From Zygnema cylindricum (Eukaryota > Streptophyta > Zygnematophyceae > Zygnematales > Zygnemataceae): 64,000 nt of DNA. The notes beneath the pieces were generated by a model. That model saw nothing but the letters and a program-made list of their open reading frames with translations, did no database searches and had not been told where the DNA came from. The stretch is from positions 335,547-399,546 of the forward strand of contig JBBHKE010001814.1 in the NCBI GenBank assembly GCA_037447655.1, written 5' to 3'. Of this stretch, positions 55,793 to 64,000 are shown in pieces. Position numbers and translations under genes: made by a program. Position 1 is the first letter of the stretch, and each line of letters starts with the position of its first letter.

Positions 55793-55959
55793 CATACGCC
55801 GATGAAAATATCATAGAAGTCCCATGCGCATAACACGCACGGATTAAACTAACGATTAATACGTCAAGTGCGCATCAAACGATTTCGGAATTTTTAAATT
55901 CGTACCTTATTTTGACTTTCAGATTTCAAAACTTTTAAAAAATCAATACCCTAAAAAAC

Positions 55960-56250
55960 TGAAAAGTTCAGTGAACTATCGGCGAGCGGCGGAATTTACG
56001 GCGCCTCCAAAAAGTTCAGCGAACTACTGTAGCGGTGAGCAGCGTAATTTAAGGCGCCTCTAAAATGTTCAGCGACATAGCGGCGAGCGGCGGAATTTAT
56101 GGCGCCTCCCAAAAGTTCAGCGAACTAGCGGCGAGCGGCGGAATTTACGGCGCCTCTAAAAAGTTTTGCGACCTAGCGGCGAGCGGCAAAATTTACGGCG
56201 CCTCTAAAAAGTTCAACGAATCTAGCGGTGGAATTTATGGCATCTCCAAC
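55960..56250 (+). repeat. 48 bp in-frame tandem repeat, six units
   Basis: aaaagttcagcgaactagcg then gcgagcggcggaatttacgg and cgcctc; the period is a multiple of three, so each unit can encode KFSELAASGGIYGAS. The third to sixth units form a 70-codon open frame (56065-56277); the second carries a stop and a few extra bases. Confidence 0.85.
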
Positions 56251-56689
56251 GGCGGTTTCCTTCTGAAAACAGAGTAGAGTAATATGCGCGCGCAAATGAA
56301 GCAATTTTTTTTTTTTATGTCAATACTGCTTTTCGTACAATCTGAGACGTACGAAATTTACAAAAATTACGAAACTAGCGAATACTACGTAGTTTCCGGA
56401 AAAAAGTCCAAATTCGTACGAATTGGACTTCTATGGAAAATATGTAGTAGCATCATGCTAATGTACAATCTGAACTTTCTTAGCATAGATGTCTCATGCA
56501 CATAAAACGCACGCATGAAACGCCAAAAAATAACGAATATGCGCATGAAACAAAATCAAAATTTTTTAAAATGCGTTGACTTTCGTTGACTTCATACAAA
56601 AAAATAAAAATCAAAAAATATTAAAAAAATTAATAAATGACTAAAAATACGATGACAAAATCAAAATTTCAAAGTTCTAAACGAAAACC

Positions 56690-56885
56690 AGCGAGGACAT
56701 TGTCTCTTCGCTGGACTCTGAATCGGCAACCAGCGATCAGACTGTCACGTCGCTAGCGATCAGACTGCCTCGTCGCAAGCGATCAGACTGTCTCGTCGCC
56801 AGCGATCAGACTGTCGCTAGACTCTGAACCGGCAACCAGCGATTAGACTGTCTGTTGCCTCGGCGCTGGCGCTGAAATCGTCGCC
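56690..56885 (+). repeat. ~23 bp tandem repeat (AGCGATCAGACTGTCTCGTC)
   Basis: Five or so units of (c)cagcgatcagactgtctcgtcg, with tagactctgaaccggcaac between blocks, then a GC-rich palindromic stretch ggcgctggcgctgaaatcgt / cgccagcgcc. Confidence 0.75.
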
Positions 56886-56989
56886 AGCGCCGAGACAGCG
56901 AAAGCACAACACCGGCGTCTTCCCGGCACCATGCCGGCACTTGCCCCTATTGCAACATGTTAACATTCAAAAATTTACACTTCGAAGAA

Positions 56990-57235
56990 AAAATAACCAC
57001 TTTTGAATGTCAAAATTGAATAATGTCAAAATCACAATTGAAAAGAAAAAATCCATTTCTGTATGTCAACATTTAATAATGGTAAATTCAGAATTGAAGC
57101 AAAAAAATAACCATTTTTGTATGTGAACATTGAATAATGACAAAATCATAATTGAAAAAAAAAATCCATTTTTGTATATGAACATCAAATAATGATACAT
57201 CCACAATTGAAGCAAAAAAAAAACCATTTTTGTAA
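56990..57235 (+). repeat. ~58 bp tandem repeat with alternating unit types
   Basis: Four units with gaacattgaataatgacaaa and caattgaa. Two variants alternate (ending gaaaaaaaaaatcca or gaagcaaaaaaataacca), so the higher-order period is about 115 bp. It borders the 3' end of the hAT transposase. Confidence 0.75.
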
Positions 57236-57310
57236 TCATAGGAGGGAAATAACTTAGTTTACACATAGAAAGTAACAAATTGACAACCTCGAATAGGGTT
57301 ATTTCCTGTA

Positions 57311-59276
57311 TCACTCTAGATCTAGTTCATCCATGTCTTCGTTAGCATCCTCTTCCACTATCTCCCCTTCCTCTTTCTCCCATGCTATCATAGACTCCTC
57401 ATAGCTGACATCCCTAGTTTGATGTGCTAATCTGAGATTACTAAAGACCCACACTAAGTCATTGGCCCTTTTAGCTGTCAGCCTGTTCCGTTTTTTAGAG
57501 TGAATATGGTCATAAGTTGACCAATTCCTCTCGCATGAGCTAGCAACCGAGCATTTAGCAAGGACCCTAATTGCCACCTTCTGTAAAATAGGGGTGACAG
57601 CCCCAAATTGTTGCCACCACTTCCACCCTGGCATCTTCTTCGCACAAGTTTTTGTTACCTCCCTCCCAAAAATTCCCTTAGAGCCCGTATACTTAGTCAG
57701 CTCAATATATGCTTCAGCTTGATCATCCACATTTGGTAACATCCTCTCAAGCATTTTCTGGAAGCCTTCCATGAGTTTCAAATTTGAATGTTGCCTATGG
57801 GCAACACTTTGGTACTCGCGATCGCGTACGAAGCCGGCTGCATACATGGGGCTATATGCCATCTCCCATCTGGCCAACCAAGATTTCTTCAACTCCTCCA
57901 AAATCTGCATTCTTTCGTAATTTCCCACTCTTCCATTGTTGGATATATTATGCAAGAATTGACCAATCATGTAGAACCCATGATAAACCTTCCCCACATT
58001 TGGTGTCCCTTTGTCACACTCCCGCATCAGTCGTACCACAGGCTCTAAAACTGTCACCGCCTCCCCCACTCTCGTCCAAAACTCTGAGCTCAAAATGTGG
58101 CCCTTGATTTTGGCCCCCTCGGACTTGTAAGCAGCCTTGCCAATCCACTGCTTATAGCCATCATCAAACATTAAGCGCTCGAGGATGTCTTTCACCTCTA
58201 AAAACCTCTAGAGCATGATAAAATTTGTAGCAAACCGGGTCTCTCCAGGTTTTAAAAGCCTAAGTGTAGAGATGCTGTTGAAGATGGCTGCACTCATGTT
58301 ATGGTTTGTGACAAATTTCAAAACCTCCTTTGCCTCTCGGACATGTGTTGAAATAAAAGCAAGCTTACCCCAATCCTCCAACATCAAGTCTAAGATGTGG
58401 GCAGAGCATGGCGTCCACGTGAGGTTTGGGTACTTCCTTATGAGCAACAAGGCAGCTGCCTTGTTTATGAAGCAGAATCTGTAACAATTTGCACTACATG
58501 CTCCACTCCCACCGCAAGAACTCCCTTCTCCAACACTCCACAAATGTATTTGGCATCCTTGTAGTGCCTACTAGAATCTTCGGCCATGAGAAACATGTCA
58601 CCTTTTGGGGTGACAGCTAAAATGTTATGAAGAGGAGTGTGGTCAATAGTTGTCCAGGCTCCGGTGACTTTCAATGACTCCATGTAACTCTCCAAATCAT
58701 TAGTGATCGTCGCTTTGGCCTCACCCAAAAGTCTCGTTCTCATGGCATTTCGGTGCGATAACTTATAAGACTCCCTATCTCCCCAGTCTGCTTCACTACT
58801 GCCTTCAAACAAGGGTCATCTAATAGAGTGAATGGCAAGCCATTGGTAAAAAAAGCTTTAGCCCATGCTGCATCTATCTCTTTCAGATTATACTTATTAA
58901 AACAACTCCTTATACTTATTAAAACAACTTCTTATTTTCATCTGTACTCCTTGTACCTTATCCAAAGACCCTGTAAGATTGTAAGACTTCCACTTCCTGT
59001 AAGTTGATCTAAAACAGATCTAATACGTTTTTTAGAACCTTGAGAAGCCTTGTCTGTTTGCATAACACGTAGCTCTGCCTCTACCTCATTCACACATAAA
59101 TTGCAAGTCCTAATGCCTCCACTCTTCACATTTCCAATAATGTGGTTTCTAATTCGAGTGGCTTGTCCATTATACTCGAAGTTACAGTAAATGTAAATGC
59201 ACAATTTGTTGTCCCCAAGCTGCCCACCCTTTGGAGCCTTAACATGGTCCCACTCTGATCCTCGAGGCCTAGGCAT
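57311..59276 (-). pseudogene. hAT transposase (BED / DUF659-like / hAT dimerisation), lightly broken
   Basis: Minus strand. 59276-58938: BED finger region (MPRPRGSEWDHVKAPKGGQL ... CIYIYCNFEYNGQATRIRNH). 58812-58465: DUF659-like, AWTTIDHTPLHNILAVTPKG and DSSRHYKDAKYI. 58543-58208: KYPNLTWTPCSAHILDLMLED. 58195-57311 (294 codons): core and dimerisation domain, WWQQFGAVTPILQKVAIRVL then SSCERNWSTYDHIHSKKRNR, ending in an acidic tail. Damage is limited: a small indel near 58465, one TAG at 58208-58210 in place of a glutamine codon, a shift before 58812, and a ~20 bp duplication near 58890-58930. It differs from the hAT at 26.6-28.4 kb. No intact frame, so it is not called active. Confidence 0.88.
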
Positions 59277-59369
59277 GGCTGCTTCTGAAGAAGTTCGTGG
59301 AAGCTTGCTTGAAGTACGATTTCAATCAAGCTTCCAATGGCGGATTCAATGTTGGCTTGGATGAACTCG

Positions 59370-59500
59370 ACAAATTTCTTTCAAAACACTGCGAAATTTC
59401 TGTATATTATAACCGTAACGTACAAATTTCTTTCAATCTGCGCGCGAAATTTCCGTACATTATAACCGTAACGTACAAATTTCTTTCAAACTTCGCGCGC
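59370..59500 (+). repeat. ~52 bp tandem repeat, two and a half copies
   Basis: gtacaaatttctttcaa followed by gcgcgaaatttccgtacatt and ataaccgtaac. Upstream of the transposase start, so it may lie in its 5' region. Confidence 0.75.
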
Positions 59501-60245
59501 GCAAATGAATAGTATTTTTTTTTTAATTTCCGTACATTATAAATGTACGGTTCATCCGTACGTTTAAACCGTATGAAAAGTATACGCATTAAACGAAAGA
59601 TTCAAAATCAAAAAAAAAAAAACGAAATTTCGTAAAAATGTCAAAATCCATACAAATGAGACATCTATGGTTTTTAGGGTTGTTGTCGTACCAACGGCCA
59701 CGAAAACCATTGCAAAATTTAAATTTGTACAAATGGCCAAGAATGTACCATTTGTACGTGAATGTATTATCGCTCTACCCACCGTTATGAACCCCAAAAT
59801 CCATGGCCATTATTTTGTCGTCAAACAAGCTGGCTTTGATGTCAAACGGTACACTCTATTTGCCACATGTAACTTTATTCCCTCACGTCTGCCGTGGATT
59901 GACTATGACTTTACAATTGGACCAAAACACGCGGCCAGTAATCACAAATTGTCCTCCTGAGGACAGTCGGAGGAGACTAGCTACGTCACAAGAAGTGTTT
60001 GCGTCGAAAATTGAAAATCGGACGGTGGTATTTTTCTCCAAGAAGGTTGGAGAATCTCAACGAATTTTAAGTAAACATCTTTTCTAAAAAAAAAAAAAAA
60101 ACAGTACGGCCTAGTACGGAAGGGTACTTTCACCTGTAAACAACCCCATTTTTCGCCCAATGGAAGGTTACCCTAACCGTGCTCGCTCGTAACCGAAAAA
60201 GTACAAAATTAATCAATGTACGACAGAATAAGCCAATAATTACGA

Positions 60246-60783
60246 TTTGTCGCGTTCCCTAAGATTTTCAAATTGAATAGTGTTACTACCGTGTCAAATT
60301 TGTGACGCTTTGTCGCGTTCCCTAAGATTTGCGAAATGAATAGTGTACTTCTGTGTCAGATGTGCGACGCTTTGTCGCGCTGCCTAAGATTTGCGAAATG
60401 AATATTGTACTACACCGCGAATCGTTATTAGTGTCAAAGTCACTAATTTGGGTTCTTAATTTTTTATTTTTTTTCCGCAATTAGTATACATGATTTTCGA
60501 AAAAAAAATTGCAACGCTATTTAAAGACGTGGACCATTATCTGCCACATCTCTCGCACTAAATTAGAAACAATAACACTAATTTGTTTTTTACGCTATTT
60601 AAACTTTGACACTAATAACGATGCGCGGTGTACCGTGTCAGATTTGCGAAGCTTTATCACGTTCCCTAAGATTTTCAAAATAAATAGTGTACTACCGTGT
60701 CAAATTTGCCAAGCTTTGTCGCGTTCCCTTTGTTTTGCGAAATAAATAGCTTACTACAATACCGTGTCAGATTTGCGACGCTA
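60246..60783 (+). repeat. ~62 bp minisatellite interrupted by a MITE
   Basis: Units read tttgtcgcgttccctaagat, tgaatagtgtactaccgtgt and cagatttgcgacgc. About three units precede and two to three follow the MITE at 60413-60630. Confidence 0.8.
60413..60630. mobile_element. 218 bp TA-flanked MITE in minisatellite
   Basis: 28 bp inverted repeats starting CACCGCGAATCGTTATTAGT (left) and CACCGCGCATCGTTATTAGT (right), one mismatch. The neighbouring minisatellite units give the empty site (gtgtactaccgtgt), showing that exactly TA was duplicated. Confidence 0.88.
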
Positions 60784-61027
60784 ATCATGATGTCACATAC
60801 TTCCACGATGCCCAAAGAGTACAAAGTACAATAAGGTTGGATTATAGGGACAGTACAAATTTTTCATTTTTTTTTTGTTTTTTAGTGACCGTTTTTTTTT
60901 CCTGGTGAGTGAATCGATGTAACAGCCCGACCCCCAAAATTTGGCAAGCGAATCCGTTCCGGATCTGACGCGGGCGGTCGGTTAACGGTCGGTCACGGTT
61001 TCGGTTGACCGTTTGCGACCTCTGATG

Positions 61028-61150
61028 TTGGGTATCAAGGACCATTTGCTGATATTCGATATGTATCGAATTTTAGGTACCTAATAATCGATATATCACT
61101 TCGAAAAATTGAAAGGAAATATCGCGTTATACCGCTGATATACCGAAGCT
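61028..61150 (+). repeat. TTGGGTATC terminus with tatcg iterons
   Basis: tgttgggtatcaaggaccat then cgatat/cgatatatc motifs, very similar to 3626-3775 in the same orientation. No partner end seen in this window. Confidence 0.5.
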
Positions 61151-61196
61151 CATTTTTTTCCTTCACATAACTATTCGTGCTACTGCTGCTAGTACA

Positions 61197-61363
61197 ACAC
61201 CGCGAATTGTTCTTAGTGTCAAAGTCACTCATTTAGGTTCTCAAAATTTTGATTTTTTTTCGCAATTAGAATACGTTATTTTAATTTTTTCTTGATGTTA
61301 ATTGATGTACCGTACAAAATAGCCAAAAGTGAGGAAGTACAATAATGTATAATTAGTGTGGTT
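61197..61363. mobile_element. Worn TA-type MITE
   Basis: caccgcgaattgttcttagt with gtcactcatttaggttctca to the right; ends attagtgtggttta. Same family and size as 12941-13105. Confidence 0.55.
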
Positions 61364-61996
61364 TATGGTCGATGTCAGACCGTACATAAATGTACATTTA
61401 TAGTTGAAATTAAAAAATTAAATTTTAAATCATACGAGCATGCATACAAACATGCGCTAAAAAAAGGGATCAACCTAGTCGACATAAACCACATTCGCAC
61501 TCATTCCCCTACAATCTCCTCAAATGAAGTGTGAATATAAAATGAGTTCGCATGTGGAAGGTCATGAACTTTCACTTAAATAATTGAACTTTGTGTAGTT
61601 ACACGCCCACATTGAACGCCTCCAAAATGCGAACGCTTACTTCGTGTTATTTTTCGCTATTGCGTTTATATAAACACTATAATATGTATTGTATCGAATT
61701 AGCGTCAATAAGTATACTGTTTCGGTGGAAACGGACAAATTTACCGAAAATGTTTATTCTAATATGGTGTTTACCATAAATTAGAATTAATGTACACGCT
61801 AATATGGGGTCAAATTGACAAAATGACCACAAATTACAGTTAATGGGAAAAATAATAAAATAAAAATACAACATTTGACGTCGGTGATATTTGGGACGAA
61901 GTTACGCCAAATGCGGACTATCCACAAAAAAATTGATCCCTTTTTGGAAGAATCACACATCCAACAAAACATTTCGTTTTTTTTTTTAGGGATCTG
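61364..61996. other. AT-rich DNA, no gene
   Basis: No motif or coding frame of note; frames are below 75 codons and lack domains. Confidence 0.5.
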
Positions 61997-62100
61997 ACGC
62001 TGCCCTGTCACTTTGGCAAACATACAAAATTATTTTGTTTCATGAAGAACGCTGCCCTGTCACTTTGGCAAACATACAAAATTATTTTGTTTCATGAAGA
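61997..62100 (+). repeat. Exact 52 bp tandem duplication
   Basis: acgctgccctgtcactttgg...tttcatgaaga occurs twice back to back without a visible difference, so it is recent. Confidence 0.9.
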
Positions 62101-62660
62101 AGCAGGCAAAAATGGCGTCGCCAGTTTCATTTCGCTTCCATGGATTTGCGTGTGGCGGCTCTTTCTCCCTCGCCATATTTGGCATCCCTCTGTTTCCCTC
62201 TTCAATGACTACGTCCCCCTTCCCTCTCCCTTTCCCTCTCCCACTCTCTTTCTCTTTCCCTTTTCCTCTCCTTTTCCCTGTCCCTCTCTTCCTCTATCTC
62301 CCCCTCCCTCTCTTTCTCACCCTCTCAATCTGCCGCACTATCTCCCTCCCCCTTTTCCTCTCCCACTACCCAATTTGTTGAACTGCCGCTATCTCTCCCT
62401 CTTTTTTTTTTGTTGTCAAACTATCTTTGGTTTACAAGTATTTTTATGTCATTTAACTCTCATTTTCATTTTGTCTAACTCTCTCTCCGTTATGGTACTC
62501 AGCGACGAGAGTGCATCGTTGCTGAATGATTTGTTTTTTATCATGTAAGGACTTGACGAGACTGTCTTGGTGCTGAATGGCATGTTTCCCTCTCCTATAT
62601 CTCCCTCTTACCCTCTCCATCAGTCGCTCTCTCTTCTTCCCCCTCTCCCTCTCCCTCTCC
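62100..62660 (+). repeat. Dispersed repeat X, plus copy
   Basis: Counterpart of 25060-26190 in the opposite orientation: CT-rich tract (62160-62400), tttttttttgttgtcaaac, gttatggtactcagcgacga and gtgctgaatggcatgttt. Frames inside are leucine/proline/serine low-complexity. Confidence 0.6.
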
Positions 62661-62667
62661 TCCCTCT

Positions 62668-63712
62668 TGTTGAAATAAGTAGTTTTTAATATATTTTCTA
62701 GGTCTAAATTTATTAGAAAAGAAAAAGTAGGCAGCTTGCCTCTATCTCTCCTCTCTCTCTCTCGCCCCCATACTTGTTGTAGTCACTGAAGGAGAGAGAG
62801 AGAGAGAGCAATGGAGCCATGGCTGCCTCAACTCCATAGGAAGGACTAAAGAGTGGCTTAAGCCACTCTCAACAAAAGGTTGAGTCCGGAAGGACTCGAA
62901 CCCCCGACCGGTAGAGCGCGGCGTAGCCGTTAGCTCTAACCAGTCTGTCGTAGAAGTCCGTTAGGAGATATAGGGTTTCATTACTATTTAAACTATTGTA
63001 ATGTACTAGATTCATTTAACTGAAACTCTTAACGCCACGCATAGATACAGTTCTATAAATTACGAAGTACTGTACTTGTTTGAAATGGATATCGCGCATT
63101 TTGTTTCGAGAGCGAAACAAATATCGCACAAGTATTTATTACGGCCGAGATTGAATTTCACGTCAAATCTAACGGCGCACATCATCGCCGAAATCCCGGA
63201 ATGGTCATTTTGGCATTTAGTGACGTGGCATGACCTAGCGCCACGTGGGAAGACATCATTCGGTCGAGGGAATTCCGAGGAACGTACGGACGAGTGGAAA
63301 GAGGAAACGCGTCCACTTAATGGTCTTGTCGTACAGAGGCCGTACAGAAAGTACATCGGCAGTAGTACTTTCTTGTACTATACAGTTTTTTGATTGGTTC
63401 GTACAGGCAGTAGATAGGAGCTGTGAGAGGGAAGTAGGAAAAACTAGGACTTAGGAAAATTTAGGTAGATAGTCCTCTCTCTGAGAGTTTGTATAAATTG
63501 GCATCTTTGCCACCCTATAACTTATCGCCTGGTTGGCCTTTTTCAGTGATTCTTTTTTCTACGGACTTAGGGGAGTCCAGGCTACACAGAGGTGCAGTCA
63601 AATTGTCAGTTTGCCTTCTTGGGCAGCAGTGGTTGTGGCTTAAAGTGGGTTAGTTAAATACTATCTAGAGGCTTCCTGTATTCTGTGGTCCAATGGAGGA
63701 CACAGAATTGCA
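62668..63712 (+). repeat. Element E 5' LTR
   Basis: 1,045 bp. In order: CT and GA microsatellites, the gagccatggctgcc block (~62815-62828), an 18 bp perfect palindrome gagtggcttaagccactc (62851-62868), the antisense tRNA-like block (62884-62950), a TATA box (tataaatt, 63492-63499) and the gag ATG at 63693. Confidence 0.88.
62884..62950 (-). other. Antisense tRNA-like segment, best B-box
   Basis: Minus strand: tggttagagctaacgg (A-box-like) and ggttcgagtcc (62892-62902), an exact B-box (GGTTCGANNCC). The block lies about 220 bp into the LTR, at the equivalent place in elements B and F. Confidence 0.6.
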
Positions 63713-64000
63713 GGTTATGGGCCCACCCTCTAGGGTGCCCACCTTCAATGGATCTGGGTTCATCTATTGGGAAGCCATGATGATGGGAGCTTTGTGTGAA
63801 AAACGATACTGGGGTATCGTAAGTGGACAAGTGAAACGTCCACCTTCGGGAACTCCACCAGGATTTGGGGGAGTAAGGTTTCCTGCAACAACGGCTACCT
63901 CGGCGGAGGAGGCAGATGATGGGGACAGCAGTGTGTCCGAAAAGGGGAAAGGGAAGGAGACACCCCTCACTCCTATTGCCACAGTATCGGGAGCGGCAAT
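63693..64000 (+). CDS. Element E gag, open, cut by window end
   Basis: The ATG at 63693, 20 bp before the LTR end, opens MEDTELQVMGPPSRVPTFNG, then FIYWEAMMMGALCEKRYWG, a proline/glycine stretch (PPSGTPPGFGGVRF) and an acidic serine-rich stretch; 102 codons with no stop to the window edge. The residues VMGPP are encoded by the primer-binding site itself. The same start and N-terminus in B, C, D and F support it. Gag forms the particle in which reverse transcription takes place. Whether pol is intact lies outside the window. Confidence 0.85.
   Translation, partial: MEDTELQVMGPPSRVPTFNGSGFIYWEAMMMGALCEKRYWGIVSGQVKRPPSGTPPGFGGVRFPATTATSAEEADDGDSSVSEKGKGKETPLTPIATVSGAA
63713..63727 (+). promoter_or_regulatory. 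Element E primer-binding site, perfect initiator tRNA-Met anticodon-arm match
   Basis: ggttatgggcccacc starts at the first base after the LTR and is the exact complement of plant initiator tRNA-Met GGTGGGCCCATAACC, including the CAT anticodon. In that tRNA as I recall it, pairing ends at nucleotide 39. Confidence 0.82.

Larger units (their letters stand above)
55463..60173. mobile_element. 4.7 kb TAA-flanked inverted-repeat element enclosing a hAT transposase
   Basis: Left end gggtaaccttccatcaggcg at 55463; right end reversed gggtaaccttccattgggcg ending 60173; TAA on both sides (55460-55462, 60174-60176). The interior holds TIR-like copies near 55529 and 55661, several tandem arrays, and a minus-strand hAT transposase pseudogene. 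hAT elements normally make 8 bp duplications, and none is visible at these ends, so the transposase may belong to a nested element without recognisable ends. Confidence 0.6.
62668..64000 (+). mobile_element. Copia element E, 5' part (runs off window)
   Basis: A complete 5' LTR (62668-63712, TGTTGA...TTGCA), perfect primer site and open gag to the window end. The same superfamily as A-D and F, with its own LTR sequence. Integrity of the rest is unknown. Confidence 0.88.

Noticed and set aside
56690-56885. CRISPR-like array of 23 bp repeats
   Set aside because: Units are contiguous with no unique spacers and sit inside a eukaryotic transposon; it is a simple tandem repeat.
62884-62950. Functional tRNA gene on the minus strand
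   Set aside because: A- and B-boxes are good but I could not pair an acceptor stem or assign an anticodon; reported only as tRNA-like.

Overview
This window is repeat-dominated nuclear DNA from a large eukaryotic genome. It is most likely from the green lineage (a land plant or streptophyte alga). The evidence is Ty1/Copia elements with plant-style gag-pol, hAT transposases with BED and DUF659-like domains, and a retrotransposon primer-binding site that pairs with a plant-type initiator tRNA-Met (a GTGGG anticodon-stem start, where animals have CTGGG). The species cannot be fixed from the sequence. There are no bacterial-style operons, rRNA genes or CRISPR arrays, and only one locus looks like a host gene.

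Layout. 1-1.6 kb: truncated Copia pol (copy A) ending near an assembly gap. 1.6-4.2 kb: decayed DNA and small MITEs. 4.2-10.7 kb: complete Copia element B (1,049/1,050 bp LTRs, 5 bp target duplication, broken gag-pol). 10.7-13.1 kb: dispersed repeat and MITE. 13.1-25.0 kb: a nested stack on the minus strand. Copia D is split in its reverse transcriptase by the internally deleted element F, and D's 5' LTR is cut by the head of a plus-strand Copia C. 25-30 kb: a dispersed repeat and a decayed ZBED-like hAT transposase. 30-34.6 kb: low-complexity and unassigned DNA. 34.6-35.5 kb: two exons on the minus strand of a cysteine-rich EGF-like plus proline-rich protein, the best host-gene candidate. 36-43.6 kb: polypyrimidine/polypurine tracts, a 46 bp minisatellite, a ~103 bp tandem array and an AT microsatellite. 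43.6-49.5 kb: an older Copia lineage (G) inserted in the 46 bp minisatellite, itself carrying a 501 bp MITE. 49.5-51.4 kb: pyrimidine-rich DNA. 51.4-60.2 kb: a second copy of the 11.4 kb repeat, TA-flanked MITEs, and a chain of TAA-flanked inverted-repeat elements, the largest of which encloses a hAT transposase pseudogene. 60.2-62.7 kb: minisatellite, MITEs and a dispersed repeat. 62.7-64 kb: the head of another Copia element (E) with the cleanest gag start, running off the window.

The points most worth a second look are shared features of the Copia elements. (i) The primer-binding site directly abutting the 5' LTR pairs with the anticodon arm of initiator tRNA-Met rather than its 3' end, as in Drosophila copia priming by a 39-nt tRNA fragment. 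(ii) The gag start codon lies inside the LTR, so translation runs through the LTR end and the primer site. (iii) The LTRs carry an antisense tRNA-like block with A-box and B-box motifs, and in two families a palindrome with paired stem changes beside it. No copy here has an intact coding region except possibly E, which is cut by the window edge.
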